This document shows, in pieces, positions 27,586 to 37,017 of a DNA stretch of 64,000 nucleotides. How positions within the stretch are numbered: the first letter of the stretch is position 1; every line of letters starts with the position of its first letter. The notes beneath the pieces were generated by a model, which had not been told where the DNA came from, did no database searches, and worked only from the letters and a program-made list of their open reading frames with translations. The position numbers were made by a program, and so were the translations under genes. This DNA is from Nannocystis sp. Its GTDB lineage: Bacteria > Myxococcota_A > Polyangia > Nannocystales > Nannocystaceae. Where the stretch lies: contig NZ_JADJNN010000016.1 of NCBI RefSeq assembly GCF_016714285.1, forward strand, positions 167,756 to 231,755. The letters are read 5' to 3'.

Positions 27586-30417
27586 ATGCGTGACCACGTC
27601 GTCGTCCGCGCGCGCTGGGCCATCCTCGCGGCTCTGGTGGCGCTGTGCGCCTGGATCCTCCCGGGGGCGCTGCACGTCCGCGAAGACAACGACGTCCTCG
27701 CCTTCTTGCCCGGCGATCACCCCGAGGTGGTCAGCTTCCGCGAGATCGCCGATCGCTTCGGCGTCCTGGAGATCGCGCTGGTCGGGCTCCATCCTGCGGA
27801 CGGCGACATGCTCTCGCTGGCCCGGGTCGACGAGGTGCGCGAGCTGTCGCGGGTGATCGGCGAGCTGCCGGGCGTGCGCATGGTGCTGTCGTTCACCGAC
27901 CTGCCCGACCCGAAGGTCACGGAGGAGGGGCTCGAGGTCGCGGCGCTGGTGCCCCCAGACCTGCGCGACGAGGCGAAGATCCGCGAGAAGGTGCTCGCCT
28001 CGACCGACGCGGTCGGCAACCTGATCTCCCGCGACGGCAAGGCCTCGGCGCTGCTGGTGTTCCTGCTGCCGCAGGCGCACGGCGACGGCGAGGGCCCCGG
28101 CCGCAGCCACACGCTGCAGCAGATCCGCGACGTCGTCGCCGCCGGCTGGCAGGGCGAGAGCCACGTCGGCGGCGGCCCCTTCGTCGAGGACGCCGCGGCC
28201 CGCTCGAGCCGCAGCGACGTGAACCGACTGTCGCCGATCGTGATCGGCGTGCTCGTGCTGGTGTCGGCGCTGCTGCTCGGGAGCGTCACCGCGGCCGGGT
28301 TGAACCTCATCCTCACGGGTCTCGGCGTCGGCCTGGTGATGGGCGCGCACGGGCGCTTCGGCGAGCCGCTGACGATCGTCAGCAGCTCGCTGCCGGTGAT
28401 GATGGTCGCGCTCGGCGGGGCCTTCGGCGTCCACATCCTGGCCGGCTACCAGCGCCAGCAGGGCAGCAGCCGCGAGCGCGCCAACGCCACCTTGCGCGAG
28501 CTGTGGCTGCCGGTGGTGCTGAGCGGGGTGACCACGGCGGTGGCCTTCTTCGCGCTGGTCGTGATGCCGCAGGTGCCGATGCAGCGATTCGGCGTGATCG
28601 CGGGGACGGGCGTGCTGCTGTTGCTGTTGCTCGCGCTCGGGGTGCTGCCGGCCCTGCTCGCGGTGCTGCCGGAGAACCTGCTCAAGCCGCGGACCGAGCG
28701 GGCGATGCCGATGCGCGGGCGGCCGCCGCTGTGGCTGATGGCGATCCTCGCGGTGGGCGGGGCAGCCGGGGCCACGCAGCTGCGTGCCGACCCCGACATG
28801 ACGGCGGTGTTCTCCGCGGAGAGCGAGCCGATTCAGTCGAACAATTTCTTCAACGCGCACTTCGGCGGCAGCACCTTCCTGCAGGTCGCGGTCGAGGTGA
28901 GCCACGCGGCCCCGGACCCCGAGAACCCGGACCGCAAGGGCCTGGCCGAGCCGACCGTGCTGCGAGAGATCCGCGACCTCGGCGAGCGCATCAAGGCGGT
29001 CCCTGGGGTCGTCGATGTCCGCTCGGTGGTCGAGCCAGTGATGCTGCTCAATGAGGCGCTGGGCGGGCGGCGGGGCATCCCCGAGACGCCGGGGCGGGCC
29101 GGTCGCGTGCTCACGTACTTGCAGGGGCACCCCGCGGTCGCGCAGCTGATGACCGCCGACGGCGGCGGCGCGCTGATCCACATCAAGCTCGCGCCGATGT
29201 CGGGCGCCGAGCAGCTGCGGGTGGCGGCGGAGGTGCGAACGCTGCTTGAGCGGCACGCAAGCGGGCAGATGCGCGTGGTGAAGACCCGCGGTCCAGAGGC
29301 CAGCCAGGCCGCCCACGCGCAGCAGATCGCGGAGGTCGGCGAGCACCTCACGCGCCTGACCGGGAGGCCGGTCGATGCCCAGGCGCTGACCGGCGCCGCG
29401 GCGAAGGAACCGTCGCCCGCGCTGCTGGCCGCGGTGGCCCAGGTCCGCGATCGGGCGCTCGACTCGGAGGACAGTCCGGTCGAGGGCGTGCCCCGCAGCG
29501 AGATCGACGCGATCGATCCGGCGAGCTTGATCGTTCCACGCGGCCCGGCGCTCGAGGCCCTGCTGCGCGAGAAGCTGCCGACGCTGGCGGCCAAGGACGC
29601 CGAGGGCGTCGGTTTCGTCGCCAAGCACCTCGGACCCTGGATCGACGAGGTGCTCGAGAAGTTCGTCGTCGAGGGTCGCTGTGCGGCGCTCGGCCTGTCT
29701 GACGCGAAGGCCTGCGCCCCGATCGAGTCGAGCCTGTCCGAGCTCGACGACGACGAGTGGCGCATGGCTACCGGGGAGGGCCGCGCGCTCAACCTGCAGA
29801 CGCGGCTCACCGGACAGCCGGTGATCGGTGCGGCCTTCGCCGAGTCGGAGACGCGCAGCCTGTTCGAGTCGACGCTGGTGTCGGTGATCGGTCTGGCGTT
29901 GACCTTGCTGGTGGCCCGTCAGCTGCGGGCCCTGATCCCCGCCCTGTGGACGCTGTGCGTGACGATGGGCCTGCTCGCGCTGCTCGGTCTGCCGATCAGC
30001 GTCGGCACCAGCATGATCTCCTGCATCGCGATCGGCGCTGGCGTCGACTTTGCCATCCACCTGGGCTTTCGTGCCCGCAGCTTCAGTGGCCCGGATCGCG
30101 GGCAGCGGGCGGTCGACGAGATCGGCGTGGTCACGCTGATCTCGGCGCTGCAGCTGGCTTGCGCGTTCGCCGTGCTGTTGGCCTCGGAGCTGGCACCGCT
30201 GCGAGATTCGGGATCGGCCTGGCGATCGGTCTGGTGGGTGCGGCCCTCGGCGCGTGCTGGCTGGTCCCGTGGCTTTATCGCGGACGCCCCGCGTAGATTC
30301 GCGGCACGTGCAACGAGTTGCGGCGTGCAGATCCTTGCGCGGGAGGCCCCCGGTGGCTCCCTGGCGACGATCTGTGCGTTTCAGGGGTGTCCGCTCGCGG
30401 CCATTGTCCCAGTGTGA
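27586..30417 (+). CDS. RND/MMPL-family exporter, 3' end frameshifted
   Basis: Large inner-membrane transporter of the RND superfamily (MMPL/HAE3-like). TM1 near residues 10-28, a periplasmic domain, a five-to-six TM block (about 220-365), TM7 near 385, a second periplasmic domain (to about 760) and the start of the second TM block with GTSMISCIAIGAGVDFAIHL. The open frame runs to 30417 but its last ~70 residues are not TM-like. One base back from about 30207 the sequence continues FGIGLAIGLVGAALG and ends at TAG 30294-30296, giving the expected last helix. A single lost T near 30205-30208 explains this. It precedes LolA-like and beta-barrel genes. Confidence 0.82.
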   Translation: MRDHVVVRARWAILAALVALCAWILPGALHVREDNDVLAFLPGDHPEVVSFREIADRFGVLEIALVGLHPADGDMLSLARVDEVRELSRVIGELPGVRMVLSFTDLPDPKVTEEGLEVAALVPPDLRDEAKIREKVLASTDAVGNLISRDGKASALLVFLLPQAHGDGEGPGRSHTLQQIRDVVAAGWQGESHVGGGPFVEDAAARSSRSDVNRLSPIVIGVLVLVSALLLGSVTAAGLNLILTGLGVGLVMGAHGRFGEPLTIVSSSLPVMMVALGGAFGVHILAGYQRQQGSSRERANATLRELWLPVVLSGVTTAVAFFALVVMPQVPMQRFGVIAGTGVLLLLLLALGVLPALLAVLPENLLKPRTERAMPMRGRPPLWLMAILAVGGAAGATQLRADPDMTAVFSAESEPIQSNNFFNAHFGGSTFLQVAVEVSHAAPDPENPDRKGLAEPTVLREIRDLGERIKAVPGVVDVRSVVEPVMLLNEALGGRRGIPETPGRAGRVLTYLQGHPAVAQLMTADGGGALIHIKLAPMSGAEQLRVAAEVRTLLERHASGQMRVVKTRGPEASQAAHAQQIAEVGEHLTRLTGRPVDAQALTGAAAKEPSPALLAAVAQVRDRALDSEDSPVEGVPRSEIDAIDPASLIVPRGPALEALLREKLPTLAAKDAEGVGFVAKHLGPWIDEVLEKFVVEGRCAALGLSDAKACAPIESSLSELDDDEWRMATGEGRALNLQTRLTGQPVIGAAFAESETRSLFESTLVSVIGLALTLLVARQLRALIPALWTLCVTMGLLALLGLPISVGTSMISCIAIGAGVDFAIHLGFRARSFSGPDRGQRAVDEIGVVTLISALQLACAFAVLLASELAPLRDSGSAWRSVWWVRPSARAGWSRGFIADAPRRFAARATSCGVQILAREAPGGSLATICAFQGCPLAAIVPV

Positions 30418-30594
30418 CGCGGATCACCAAATGGCGTAAGCGGGCGAATTGGGGCCATTTGTGGCCTTTCACGCCCAGTGCATGCGACGGGAGGAGACTC
30501 GGCAGCGGCCAGAATAGGCGACCGACATGCCCGTCCAAGGGCCCCGGCGCGTACCTGCGCCGCCGCTGAGATATAGTTCAGGAGCTCGACTGCC
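30297..30594. promoter_or_regulatory. Promoter region of the LolA-like/DUF1302 operon
   Basis: 298 bp after the probable RND stop. TATAGT at 30572-30577 is a good -10, followed by GGAG at 30581-30584 and the ATG at 30595. An inverted repeat CAAATGGC (30428-30435) / GCCATTTG (30454-30461), in an unusually AT-rich patch, could be an operator. Confidence 0.5.
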
Positions 30595-31353
30595 ATGAAG
30601 CCGATTTCATTCCTCCTCGCCACGATCCTCGCCACTTCGGGCGTCATGCTCGTCCCCTCGCAGCCGGCCGAGGCCGCTGTCACGGGGGCCGACGTGCTGG
30701 CCAAGCTTGACACCCTCGCGGTGCGCTTCCCGGACCAGACCTACAAGGCGACGATGGAGATCTACAAGGGCGGCAACCTGCGGACCACGATGGTCTTCGG
30801 GATGTGGATGAAGAACCTCGAGAAGCAGTTCATCCACTTCACCGCCCCGGGCGACGTCGCCGGCATGAAGATCTTGATGGAGGACCGCGAGACGATCTAC
30901 ATGTACAGCCCGGAGTTTCAGAAGGTCCGGCGCATCGCGGCCCACATGCAGAACCAGGGCTTCCTCGGCAGCGAGTTCACCCCCGAGGACATGGTGATGG
31001 CCAAGCTGTCGCCGAGCTTCGACGCCGAGCTGGTCGGCAAGGAGGGCAGCGAGACCAAGCTGGTGCTCAAGCCCAAGACCGGGGTGTCGCTGTCCTATTC
31101 GAAGCTCGAGATCTTCATCGACTCGACCGTCAACGGGGTGACCCGCATCCACTACTTCGATAGCACCGGCACGCACGTACGGACCCAGACACGCGAGGAA
31201 TGGCGGCCCTTCGAGGACATCAAGATCCCCACGCAGGTCCGGATGAAGAACCTCAAGACGGGTGACGAGACGGTCATCAAGCTGTCAGAGATCGACGTGA
31301 AGACCCCGATCGCCGACGATCTGTACTCGCGTCGGACGCTGATGCGCGGGTAG
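30595..31353 (+). CDS. LolA-like outer-membrane lipoprotein-sorting protein
   Basis: 252 residues with a Sec signal ending AEA. The mature part is a LolA/LolB-like half-barrel: VLAKLDTLAVRFP, TMEIYKGG, KQFIHFTAPGDVAGMKILM and the conserved YMYSPEFQKVRRI. Members of this family accompany RND exporters and are thought to ferry lipid between the membranes. AGGAG-type SD present. Followed 10 bp later by a beta-barrel gene, so the two form an operon. Confidence 0.85.
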   Translation: MKPISFLLATILATSGVMLVPSQPAEAAVTGADVLAKLDTLAVRFPDQTYKATMEIYKGGNLRTTMVFGMWMKNLEKQFIHFTAPGDVAGMKILMEDRETIYMYSPEFQKVRRIAAHMQNQGFLGSEFTPEDMVMAKLSPSFDAELVGKEGSETKLVLKPKTGVSLSYSKLEIFIDSTVNGVTRIHYFDSTGTHVRTQTREEWRPFEDIKIPTQVRMKNLKTGDETVIKLSEIDVKTPIADDLYSRRTLMRG

Positions 31354-31363
31354 ACTCCCTCGC

Positions 31364-33283
31364 GTGCTCTGGCCCTGCGTAGCACTCCTCCCTCCGTTCG
31401 CCCTGTGGGCGCAGGCTCCCGCGCCTGCGCCCAGGCCGTATGTGGGCCCCGGCATCGTCGAGGCCCAGCCGGTCGCGCCACAGCCCGCGGACCAATCGTC
31501 ACGCCCGCCGCGGGCAGGGCCGCCACCGGTCGCCTCGGACCTGTCGATGGACGACGTGTTCGGCGGCCCGGCAGCGCCCGCCGAGGGCCCGGATACCGCG
31601 CCCGCGCCCGCGGTCAACACAGCGGCGGCTGGCACTGGCGGCGACAAGAAGCCCGGTGAGCTGGGTATGGACGACGTGTTTGGCGGGCCCACGGCCGACC
31701 CGCCGCAGAAAATGTTGCCGCGCGAGGCTGCGAACCCCACGATCTCGCCGACCAAGGGTCTGATCGATGCGGAGAACCCCGGCGCGGACAAGGGTGGGTC
31801 CGCGCCGACCTCCAGCTACAACGGCAAGCTCAAGACCCGCTTCCGCCTGCTCAGCAGCCTCTACTACGACGTCGACCGCGCCAACCCGCGACGGATCAGC
31901 CGCAACGAGAACCGGCTCGAGCTCTACGTCGCGTACACGCCGAACAAGCACGTGCAGATCGTCGCCGACGCCGAGCCGGTGTTGATGGGCGTCAACCAGT
32001 CGCGTGAGCTCGATGACCTCGCCTCGCAGGTGTACATCCAGCGCTTTCACATGGAGAGCGACGCGGCCTACGTCGCGCTCACCGACCTCGCCCCCGGCCT
32101 CGACATCAAGGTCGGGCGCCAGATCGTCGTCTGGGGCACCGCCGACAAGTTCAACCCGACCAACAACATCAACGCCGACGACGTCGAGGACCGCCCGCTG
32201 TTCACCGAGCCGATCGCCAACCAGATGGCGGTCATCGACTACGCGCCGCTCGGCGACAAGCTGTACCTGCAGGGCGTGTACGTGCCGCTGTTCTTCCCGG
32301 CCCTGCTGCCGCCCTCGGCCGCGTACGGCCTGAAGGACCCCTTCGCCGAGGTGCCCTTCGCCAATCAGACGGAGAAGGACAAGATGTCCTATCTGCAGGA
32401 GACCTACCTGCCGGCCAACCCGAAATTCACCCCGGACGTCTACGGCCACGTGGTGCCGCCGGAGAACGCGTTCAAGAACGGGCAGTTCGCGTTCAAGCTC
32501 GGCTCGCAGCTCGGCTCGGTCGATCTGTCGGCCTCGTACTACTACGGGCGCCACGACTTCCCGCTGCCGCGGCTGTCGCAGACGACGATGACGAACCCGG
32601 TGAGCGCGGACTACCCCGCGGACAAGCAGGTGGGCTGCTGCTTCCGTTCGGACGTCGATCTCATCTACCCGAAGATGCAGGTGATCGGCCTCGACTTTGC
32701 GACCCAGCTGCCATTCCTCGGCAACATGGGGCTGTGGGGCGAGGGGGCGCTGATCATCCCCAAGCAGCACAGCTTCACCTTCGACATCCCCGTGCCTGGC
32801 GGCATCGACGTCACCCCTGACAATGGCGTGGAGGACCGCGAGACCGAGGTCACCGGCATCACCGTGAAGGCTCAGCCCTTCATCAAGGCCACCGCGGGCC
32901 TCGACTACACCTTCGGCAAGCACGTGTACGTGCAGGCGCAGTACCTGCGCGGCTTCATCAACGAGTTCGGCGCCGGGCACATGGGCAACTACCTGGTCGG
33001 TGGCGGTGATCTGATCTTCTTCGGGCGCAAGCTGGTGTTCCGCGTGTTCGGCCTGGTCGACTTCCCGAGCAACAACCCGAGCAAGCTGCGCAACGCCGAG
33101 GGCACGCTGATCCGCGGCGGTCCCTCCGGAGTGCTCGCGCCGGCGCTGCTGTTCGCGCCGCCGTGGGGCTACGTGAACTTCGAGCTCGGCGGCTTCGCGC
33201 TGTTCGGCGCCAACAAGACCTACTTCGGCCAGTCGGCGGCGGGCTCGTCGATCGCCTACTTCAAGGTCATCGGCTCGTTCTGA
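31364..33283 (+). CDS. DUF1302-like outer-membrane beta-barrel protein
   Basis: 639 residues from a GTG 10 bp after the LolA-like stop. Short signal (ending WAQA), a disordered region with two copies of a MDDVFGGP motif (about residues 63 and 102), then a barrel-like domain. VGRQIVVWGTAD plus FNPTNNIN is the DUF1302 hallmark; the protein ends in Phe as outer-membrane barrels do. Likely the outer-membrane partner of the RND/LolA-like set. The 3' 28 bp overlap the convergent protease gene. Confidence 0.8.
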   Translation: MLWPCVALLPPFALWAQAPAPAPRPYVGPGIVEAQPVAPQPADQSSRPPRAGPPPVASDLSMDDVFGGPAAPAEGPDTAPAPAVNTAAAGTGGDKKPGELGMDDVFGGPTADPPQKMLPREAANPTISPTKGLIDAENPGADKGGSAPTSSYNGKLKTRFRLLSSLYYDVDRANPRRISRNENRLELYVAYTPNKHVQIVADAEPVLMGVNQSRELDDLASQVYIQRFHMESDAAYVALTDLAPGLDIKVGRQIVVWGTADKFNPTNNINADDVEDRPLFTEPIANQMAVIDYAPLGDKLYLQGVYVPLFFPALLPPSAAYGLKDPFAEVPFANQTEKDKMSYLQETYLPANPKFTPDVYGHVVPPENAFKNGQFAFKLGSQLGSVDLSASYYYGRHDFPLPRLSQTTMTNPVSADYPADKQVGCCFRSDVDLIYPKMQVIGLDFATQLPFLGNMGLWGEGALIIPKQHSFTFDIPVPGGIDVTPDNGVEDRETEVTGITVKAQPFIKATAGLDYTFGKHVYVQAQYLRGFINEFGAGHMGNYLVGGGDLIFFGRKLVFRVFGLVDFPSNNPSKLRNAEGTLIRGGPSGVLAPALLFAPPWGYVNFELGGFALFGANKTYFGQSAAGSSIAYFKVIGSF

Positions 33284-35703
33284 GCCAGGCGCCGCAGGCG
33301 GGCCAGCCTGCGCTCGATGCGGCCGTAGACGGTCTGGGCGCCGAAGCGGAAGTTGGGCACTTCGTCATCGGCCACGTCGGGGCTCTCTTGCCCGGCGGGC
33401 TGGCCGAGCAGCAGCTCGACGCCCTCCTCGACCGTGGAGATCGGCCAGATGAAGAAGCGGCCGGCCTCCATCGCCGCGAGCACGTCCTCGCGCAGCACGA
33501 GGTTGCGGACGTTGCTCTCGGGGATGATGACGCCCTGCGAGCCGCTGAGGCCGTGGTCGCTGCACACGTCGAAGAAGCCCTCGACCTTCTCGTTGACGCC
33601 GCCGACCGGGAGCACGCGGCCGCGCTGATCGACGCTGCCAGTGACGCCGATGTCCTGACGCGCGGGCAGGCGCGCGAGGCTCGAGAGCAGCGCGAAGAGC
33701 TCGGCCGTGGAGGCGCTGTCGCCCTCGATCGGCAGGTAGGTCTGCTCGAACACCACCGAGGCGTCGAAGCCGAGGCGGTAGTCGCGGGCGAAGCGGTCGT
33801 GCAGGTAGCCGGCGAGGATCAGCACGCCCTTGCTGTGGATCGGGCCCGACATCTCGACCTCGCGCTCGATGTTTAGCGGGCCCTGCTCGCCGGCGTAGGT
33901 GACGGCGGTGACGCGGCAGGGGCGACCCACCGACTGGAAGCCGTCGGAGACCACGGCGAGGCCGTTGATCTGGCCGATGTGGGCGCCGCTCAGCTCGACG
34001 CGGATCTGGCCGTAGCGGTGCATGTCGAGCAGGCGGTCGCGCAGCTGGCCCTGGCGGTCGCGCATCAGCTTGACGGCGGCCTTGAGGTGCTCGTCGGTCA
34101 GCTCCTCGCTGCCGAGCGCGAGCGAGGTGGCCTCGGTGATGAGGTCGCTGAGGAGGCCGAGGTTGGTGGTGAGTCGGTTCTGGTCCTCGGCCAGGCGCGC
34201 GCCGTAGTGCATGAGGAAGGCGACGGCGCTGCGCGAGCAGCGGGGCAGGCCGCGGTTGGCCGCGAGCCAGGAGGTGACGCCGGGATAGACCGTCAGCCCC
34301 TCCTCGATCGACATGTCGTCGGCGAAGTCGGCGCGGATCTTGAAGAGGCGGCCGAACTCGGGGTCGAGCTCCTGCAGCTGGATGATGAGGTCGGGGTCGG
34401 CGACGAGGACGACCTTGACGTCGAGCGGGGCCGGCTGCACGCGCAGCAGCGGCGGGCCCTCGGTGTCCTCGTAGGGTTGGATCGATCGCGCGAGCAGGCA
34501 GGCCTTGAGGTGCTCGTAGACCCGCTCGCGCTTGACCAGGGCCTCCGCGTCGAGGATGAGAAAGCCGCCGTTGGCGCGGTGGATGTCGCCGGCGAGGATC
34601 GTGCCGGGCTCGGGGTAGCGGCCCTCGCCGGAGCCGGCGACCACGCGCCCGAACAGGCCGGACAGCGTGACGTTCTGGGCGTGGACGATCGGCGCCGGCT
34701 CGCCCTCGCTGTTGGTGATCAGCAGGGTGGGGATCACGAGGCCCGCGGGCAGCGGCGCGGCGGTCAGCGGGAGGTGGTGGCCTTCCTCGAGGTGGTAGAT
34801 CTCGCGGAGGTGGGCGTGCAGGTCGGCGATGAACTGCTGCAGCTGCGCGGTCGCCAGGACGCGCGTCGGGATCGCCGCGAAGCTGGCCTCAATGTCGCGG
34901 CGCAGGGCCTCGCGCTGGCGGTGCAGGAGGTTGGCGTTGCTCTCGGCCTCGAGCAGGGCGAGCTGGCGCTGGGTCTCCTCGACGTGCGGACGCAGGGCCT
35001 CGATCGCGTCGAGGTACTGGCGACTGATGCCGCCGGCGCGCTCATCGTCCTCGATCTCGGTGGCTGACCCGGCGGCGTCGGCCGGGTCGTCGGCCGGGTG
35101 GTCATCGCCCTGACGATCGGCCTCCTCGTCGGCCTGGTCGTCGAGCGGCACGAAGTCGAAGCCGTCGTCGTTGGCGACCAGACCCATGCCGTGGGTGGCG
35201 GCGATCTTGCCGAGCGCGTCGTGCAGCTTGCGTTCGGCGGCGCTCTGCTCGCGATGGACCTCGAGCTGCAGGCGGCTGCGCACGCGGCCCTCGAAGACCT
35301 CGTGGATCGCGGACTCGAGGCGGGCGTGGAGCTCGGTCATCGCCCGCACGAAGGCTGGACCTGTCCCGGGGGCCAGGAACGCCGGGACAGGTTCGAGCGG
35401 CCAGCGCGGGTTGGTCAGGAGGACCAGGTCGCGCGGGGCGGGGCGCCGGCCGGCCTCGGCGCGGGCCAGGGCGATCGCGGTGAAGGTGCGCCCCGTGCCG
35501 CGTTTGCCGACGACGGCGACGTTGAAGCCGGGGGCGCGTTCGGCGAGGCCGCGGCGCAGCGCCTCGACGGCGCGGCCCTGCGGGGCGATGCGCGCGCTGA
35601 GTTCACGCTCGGCGGAGGCCTGGATGAGGGCGGCCTCCGGGATGTCCTGGGCGCGTACCTGGGTGGTGCAGCGGTCCGCGTCGAGCGGGGTGCGTACGGC
35701 CAT
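33256..35703 (-). CDS. Lon-like ATP-dependent protease
   Basis: 815 residues from the ATG at 35703, 4 bp after the previous stop. N-terminal AAA+ segment with GKRGTGRT (Walker A), a helical insertion with an acidic patch, HRANGGFLILDAE (Walker B-like) and a C-terminal Lon protease domain with the Ser/Lys dyad (GDSAS; VNEKVEG). Belongs to the LonB/AAA_32 group rather than classical Lon (no LAN domain). Probably a cytosolic quality-control protease. A CCTGTCC/GGACAGG repeat is embedded at 35359-35392. Co-transcribed with the Lys/Ala-rich protein upstream. Confidence 0.9.
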   Translation of the reverse strand: MAVRTPLDADRCTTQVRAQDIPEAALIQASAERELSARIAPQGRAVEALRRGLAERAPGFNVAVVGKRGTGRTFTAIALARAEAGRRPAPRDLVLLTNPRWPLEPVPAFLAPGTGPAFVRAMTELHARLESAIHEVFEGRVRSRLQLEVHREQSAAERKLHDALGKIAATHGMGLVANDDGFDFVPLDDQADEEADRQGDDHPADDPADAAGSATEIEDDERAGGISRQYLDAIEALRPHVEETQRQLALLEAESNANLLHRQREALRRDIEASFAAIPTRVLATAQLQQFIADLHAHLREIYHLEEGHHLPLTAAPLPAGLVIPTLLITNSEGEPAPIVHAQNVTLSGLFGRVVAGSGEGRYPEPGTILAGDIHRANGGFLILDAEALVKRERVYEHLKACLLARSIQPYEDTEGPPLLRVQPAPLDVKVVLVADPDLIIQLQELDPEFGRLFKIRADFADDMSIEEGLTVYPGVTSWLAANRGLPRCSRSAVAFLMHYGARLAEDQNRLTTNLGLLSDLITEATSLALGSEELTDEHLKAAVKLMRDRQGQLRDRLLDMHRYGQIRVELSGAHIGQINGLAVVSDGFQSVGRPCRVTAVTYAGEQGPLNIEREVEMSGPIHSKGVLILAGYLHDRFARDYRLGFDASVVFEQTYLPIEGDSASTAELFALLSSLARLPARQDIGVTGSVDQRGRVLPVGGVNEKVEGFFDVCSDHGLSGSQGVIIPESNVRNLVLREDVLAAMEAGRFFIWPISTVEEGVELLLGQPAGQESPDVADDEVPNFRFGAQTVYGRIERRLARLRRLAQNEPMTLK
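35359..35392. repeat. ACCTGTCCC...GGGACAGGT inverted repeat
   Basis: Perfect 9-bp arms with a 16-nt spacer inside the protease coding sequence, the longest arms of the family seen here. Confidence 0.65.
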
Positions 35704-35707
35704 GGTG

Positions 35708-36949
35708 TCAGTCGGCCGAGGCAGGCGGCGCGTCGCCGCCGACGCTGCCACCGATCGCGGTGATCGTGCGGGCGATGTTCTGCTTCTGATCCTGATCGGT
35801 GTCGGGATCGGCGGAGAGCTCGCGCAGGACCTTCAGCACCAGCGCGCGCGTCTCGGCGCTGCCGTCGTTGACGAGGCGCTCGAACGCCGCGGTGCAGTCG
35901 TCCTCGTCGCCGCGGGTGTTGAGGATGCGGATGACGCAGGTGTACGCCCACTGCGGGGCGCGGGCGTGTAGGGCCTCGATGCTGCCGAGCAGCGCCTTGA
36001 GGTAGGAGTCGTCGAACTTCTCGAGGACGTAGAGGACGTTCCAGTAGATGCCGTAGGGGTCGTTGTCCTCGAGCAGGCCGAGCAGGCGCGGCATCACGGC
36101 CGGGTCGTCGATCTGCTCGAGCTGCTCGATGAGGCGCGGCAGGTCCTCGAGGGCGTCGCCGCCGAACTGGGCCGCCTTGCGCAGGCGGTCGAGCAGGCCG
36201 TGCACGTCGTCGGCGGTCGGCAGCGGGGGATCTTCCTCGAAGTCCTCATCTTCTTCGGCGACCTCCAGCACGCTCTTCTTGCGCGGCGCGGGCGGCGCTT
36301 CGGGCTCGAAGCGGATCACGTCCGCCGGGTCGATCACGTTGCGGCTGCTCATCGTCGGGGCCTCGCGAACGTCGGCGTCGTCGTCGAGGGTGTTGTCATC
36401 GTCATCATCGTCGGCCGAGCGTGTCGGCTTGCGTGCGGCAGGTTTGGCGGCGGGCTTGGCGGGCGCGGCGGGTCGCGCGACCGGCTTGGCGGCGGCCGGC
36501 TTGGCGGCGACCGGCTTGGCGGCGACCGGCTTGGCGGCGACCGGCTTGGCGGCGGCTTCGGGCTCCGGCTTCCCCGCGGGCTTGGCGGGCTTGGCATCGG
36601 GCTTGGCCTCGGGCTTGGCGACCGCCTTGGCGGCCACCTTGGCCGGCTTGGCGACGACGGCTGGCGCCGGCTCAGGCTTGGCCGCGGCGGTCCGGGACTT
36701 GGCGACGGCCTTGGCGGGCTTCTCGGGCGCTGCGACGGCCTTGCTCACCTTGGTCGCGGGCTTCTCGGGTTTGGCGGCCGGCTTGGCGGCTTTGCCAGCG
36801 GGATTGCCCGCTGGCTTGGTCGCTGGCTTGGGTTTGGCGGCTGGCTTGGCCGTGGCTTTGGCCACGGCACGCTTGGCCGCCGGCTTGCTCGGAGCCTTGC
36901 TGGCGGTTTTCTTGGCGGCTGGTTTGGATCGCGTCGACGCTGCTGCCAC
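35708..36949 (-). CDS. Lys/Ala/Pro-rich tail fused to a helical-repeat domain
   Basis: 413 residues from a GTG. Residues 1-180 are a histone-H1-like tail of AAKP/AKPV units. An Asp run follows (RSADDDDDDNTLDDDAD), then a helical domain (about 245-395) that looks like HEAT-type or immunity-protein-30-like repeats (LIEQLEQIDDPAVMPRLLGL, DPYGIYWNVLYVLEKFDD). The tail probably binds DNA or acidic partners. The ATP-dependent protease follows after 4 bp. No enzyme motif; role unknown. Confidence 0.72.
   Translation of the reverse strand: MAAASTRSKPAAKKTASKAPSKPAAKRAVAKATAKPAAKPKPATKPAGNPAGKAAKPAAKPEKPATKVSKAVAAPEKPAKAVAKSRTAAAKPEPAPAVVAKPAKVAAKAVAKPEAKPDAKPAKPAGKPEPEAAAKPVAAKPVAAKPVAAKPAAAKPVARPAAPAKPAAKPAARKPTRSADDDDDDNTLDDDADVREAPTMSSRNVIDPADVIRFEPEAPPAPRKKSVLEVAEEDEDFEEDPPLPTADDVHGLLDRLRKAAQFGGDALEDLPRLIEQLEQIDDPAVMPRLLGLLEDNDPYGIYWNVLYVLEKFDDSYLKALLGSIEALHARAPQWAYTCVIRILNTRGDEDDCTAAFERLVNDGSAETRALVLKVLRELSADPDTDQDQKQNIARTITAIGGSVGGDAPPASAD
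36482..36571. repeat. 15-bp coding repeats (AAKPV)
   Basis: GGCGGCGACCGGCTT-type units repeat four to five times in frame, encoding VAAKP on the minus strand. Confidence 0.6.
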
Positions 36950-37003
36950 GGGGGTTTTCTACGCGATCGGCTGTACCTGTGGCAAGCCCCACGGCAGGGT
37001 CGC

Positions 37004-37009
37004 TATGCT
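37004..37009 (+). promoter_or_regulatory. -10-like TATGCT, 8 nt before the start at 37018
   Basis: TATGCT then 8 bases then ATG, with no SD; a likely leaderless promoter for the carbonic anhydrase-like gene. Confidence 0.55.
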
Positions 37010-37017
37010 GCCCACCC

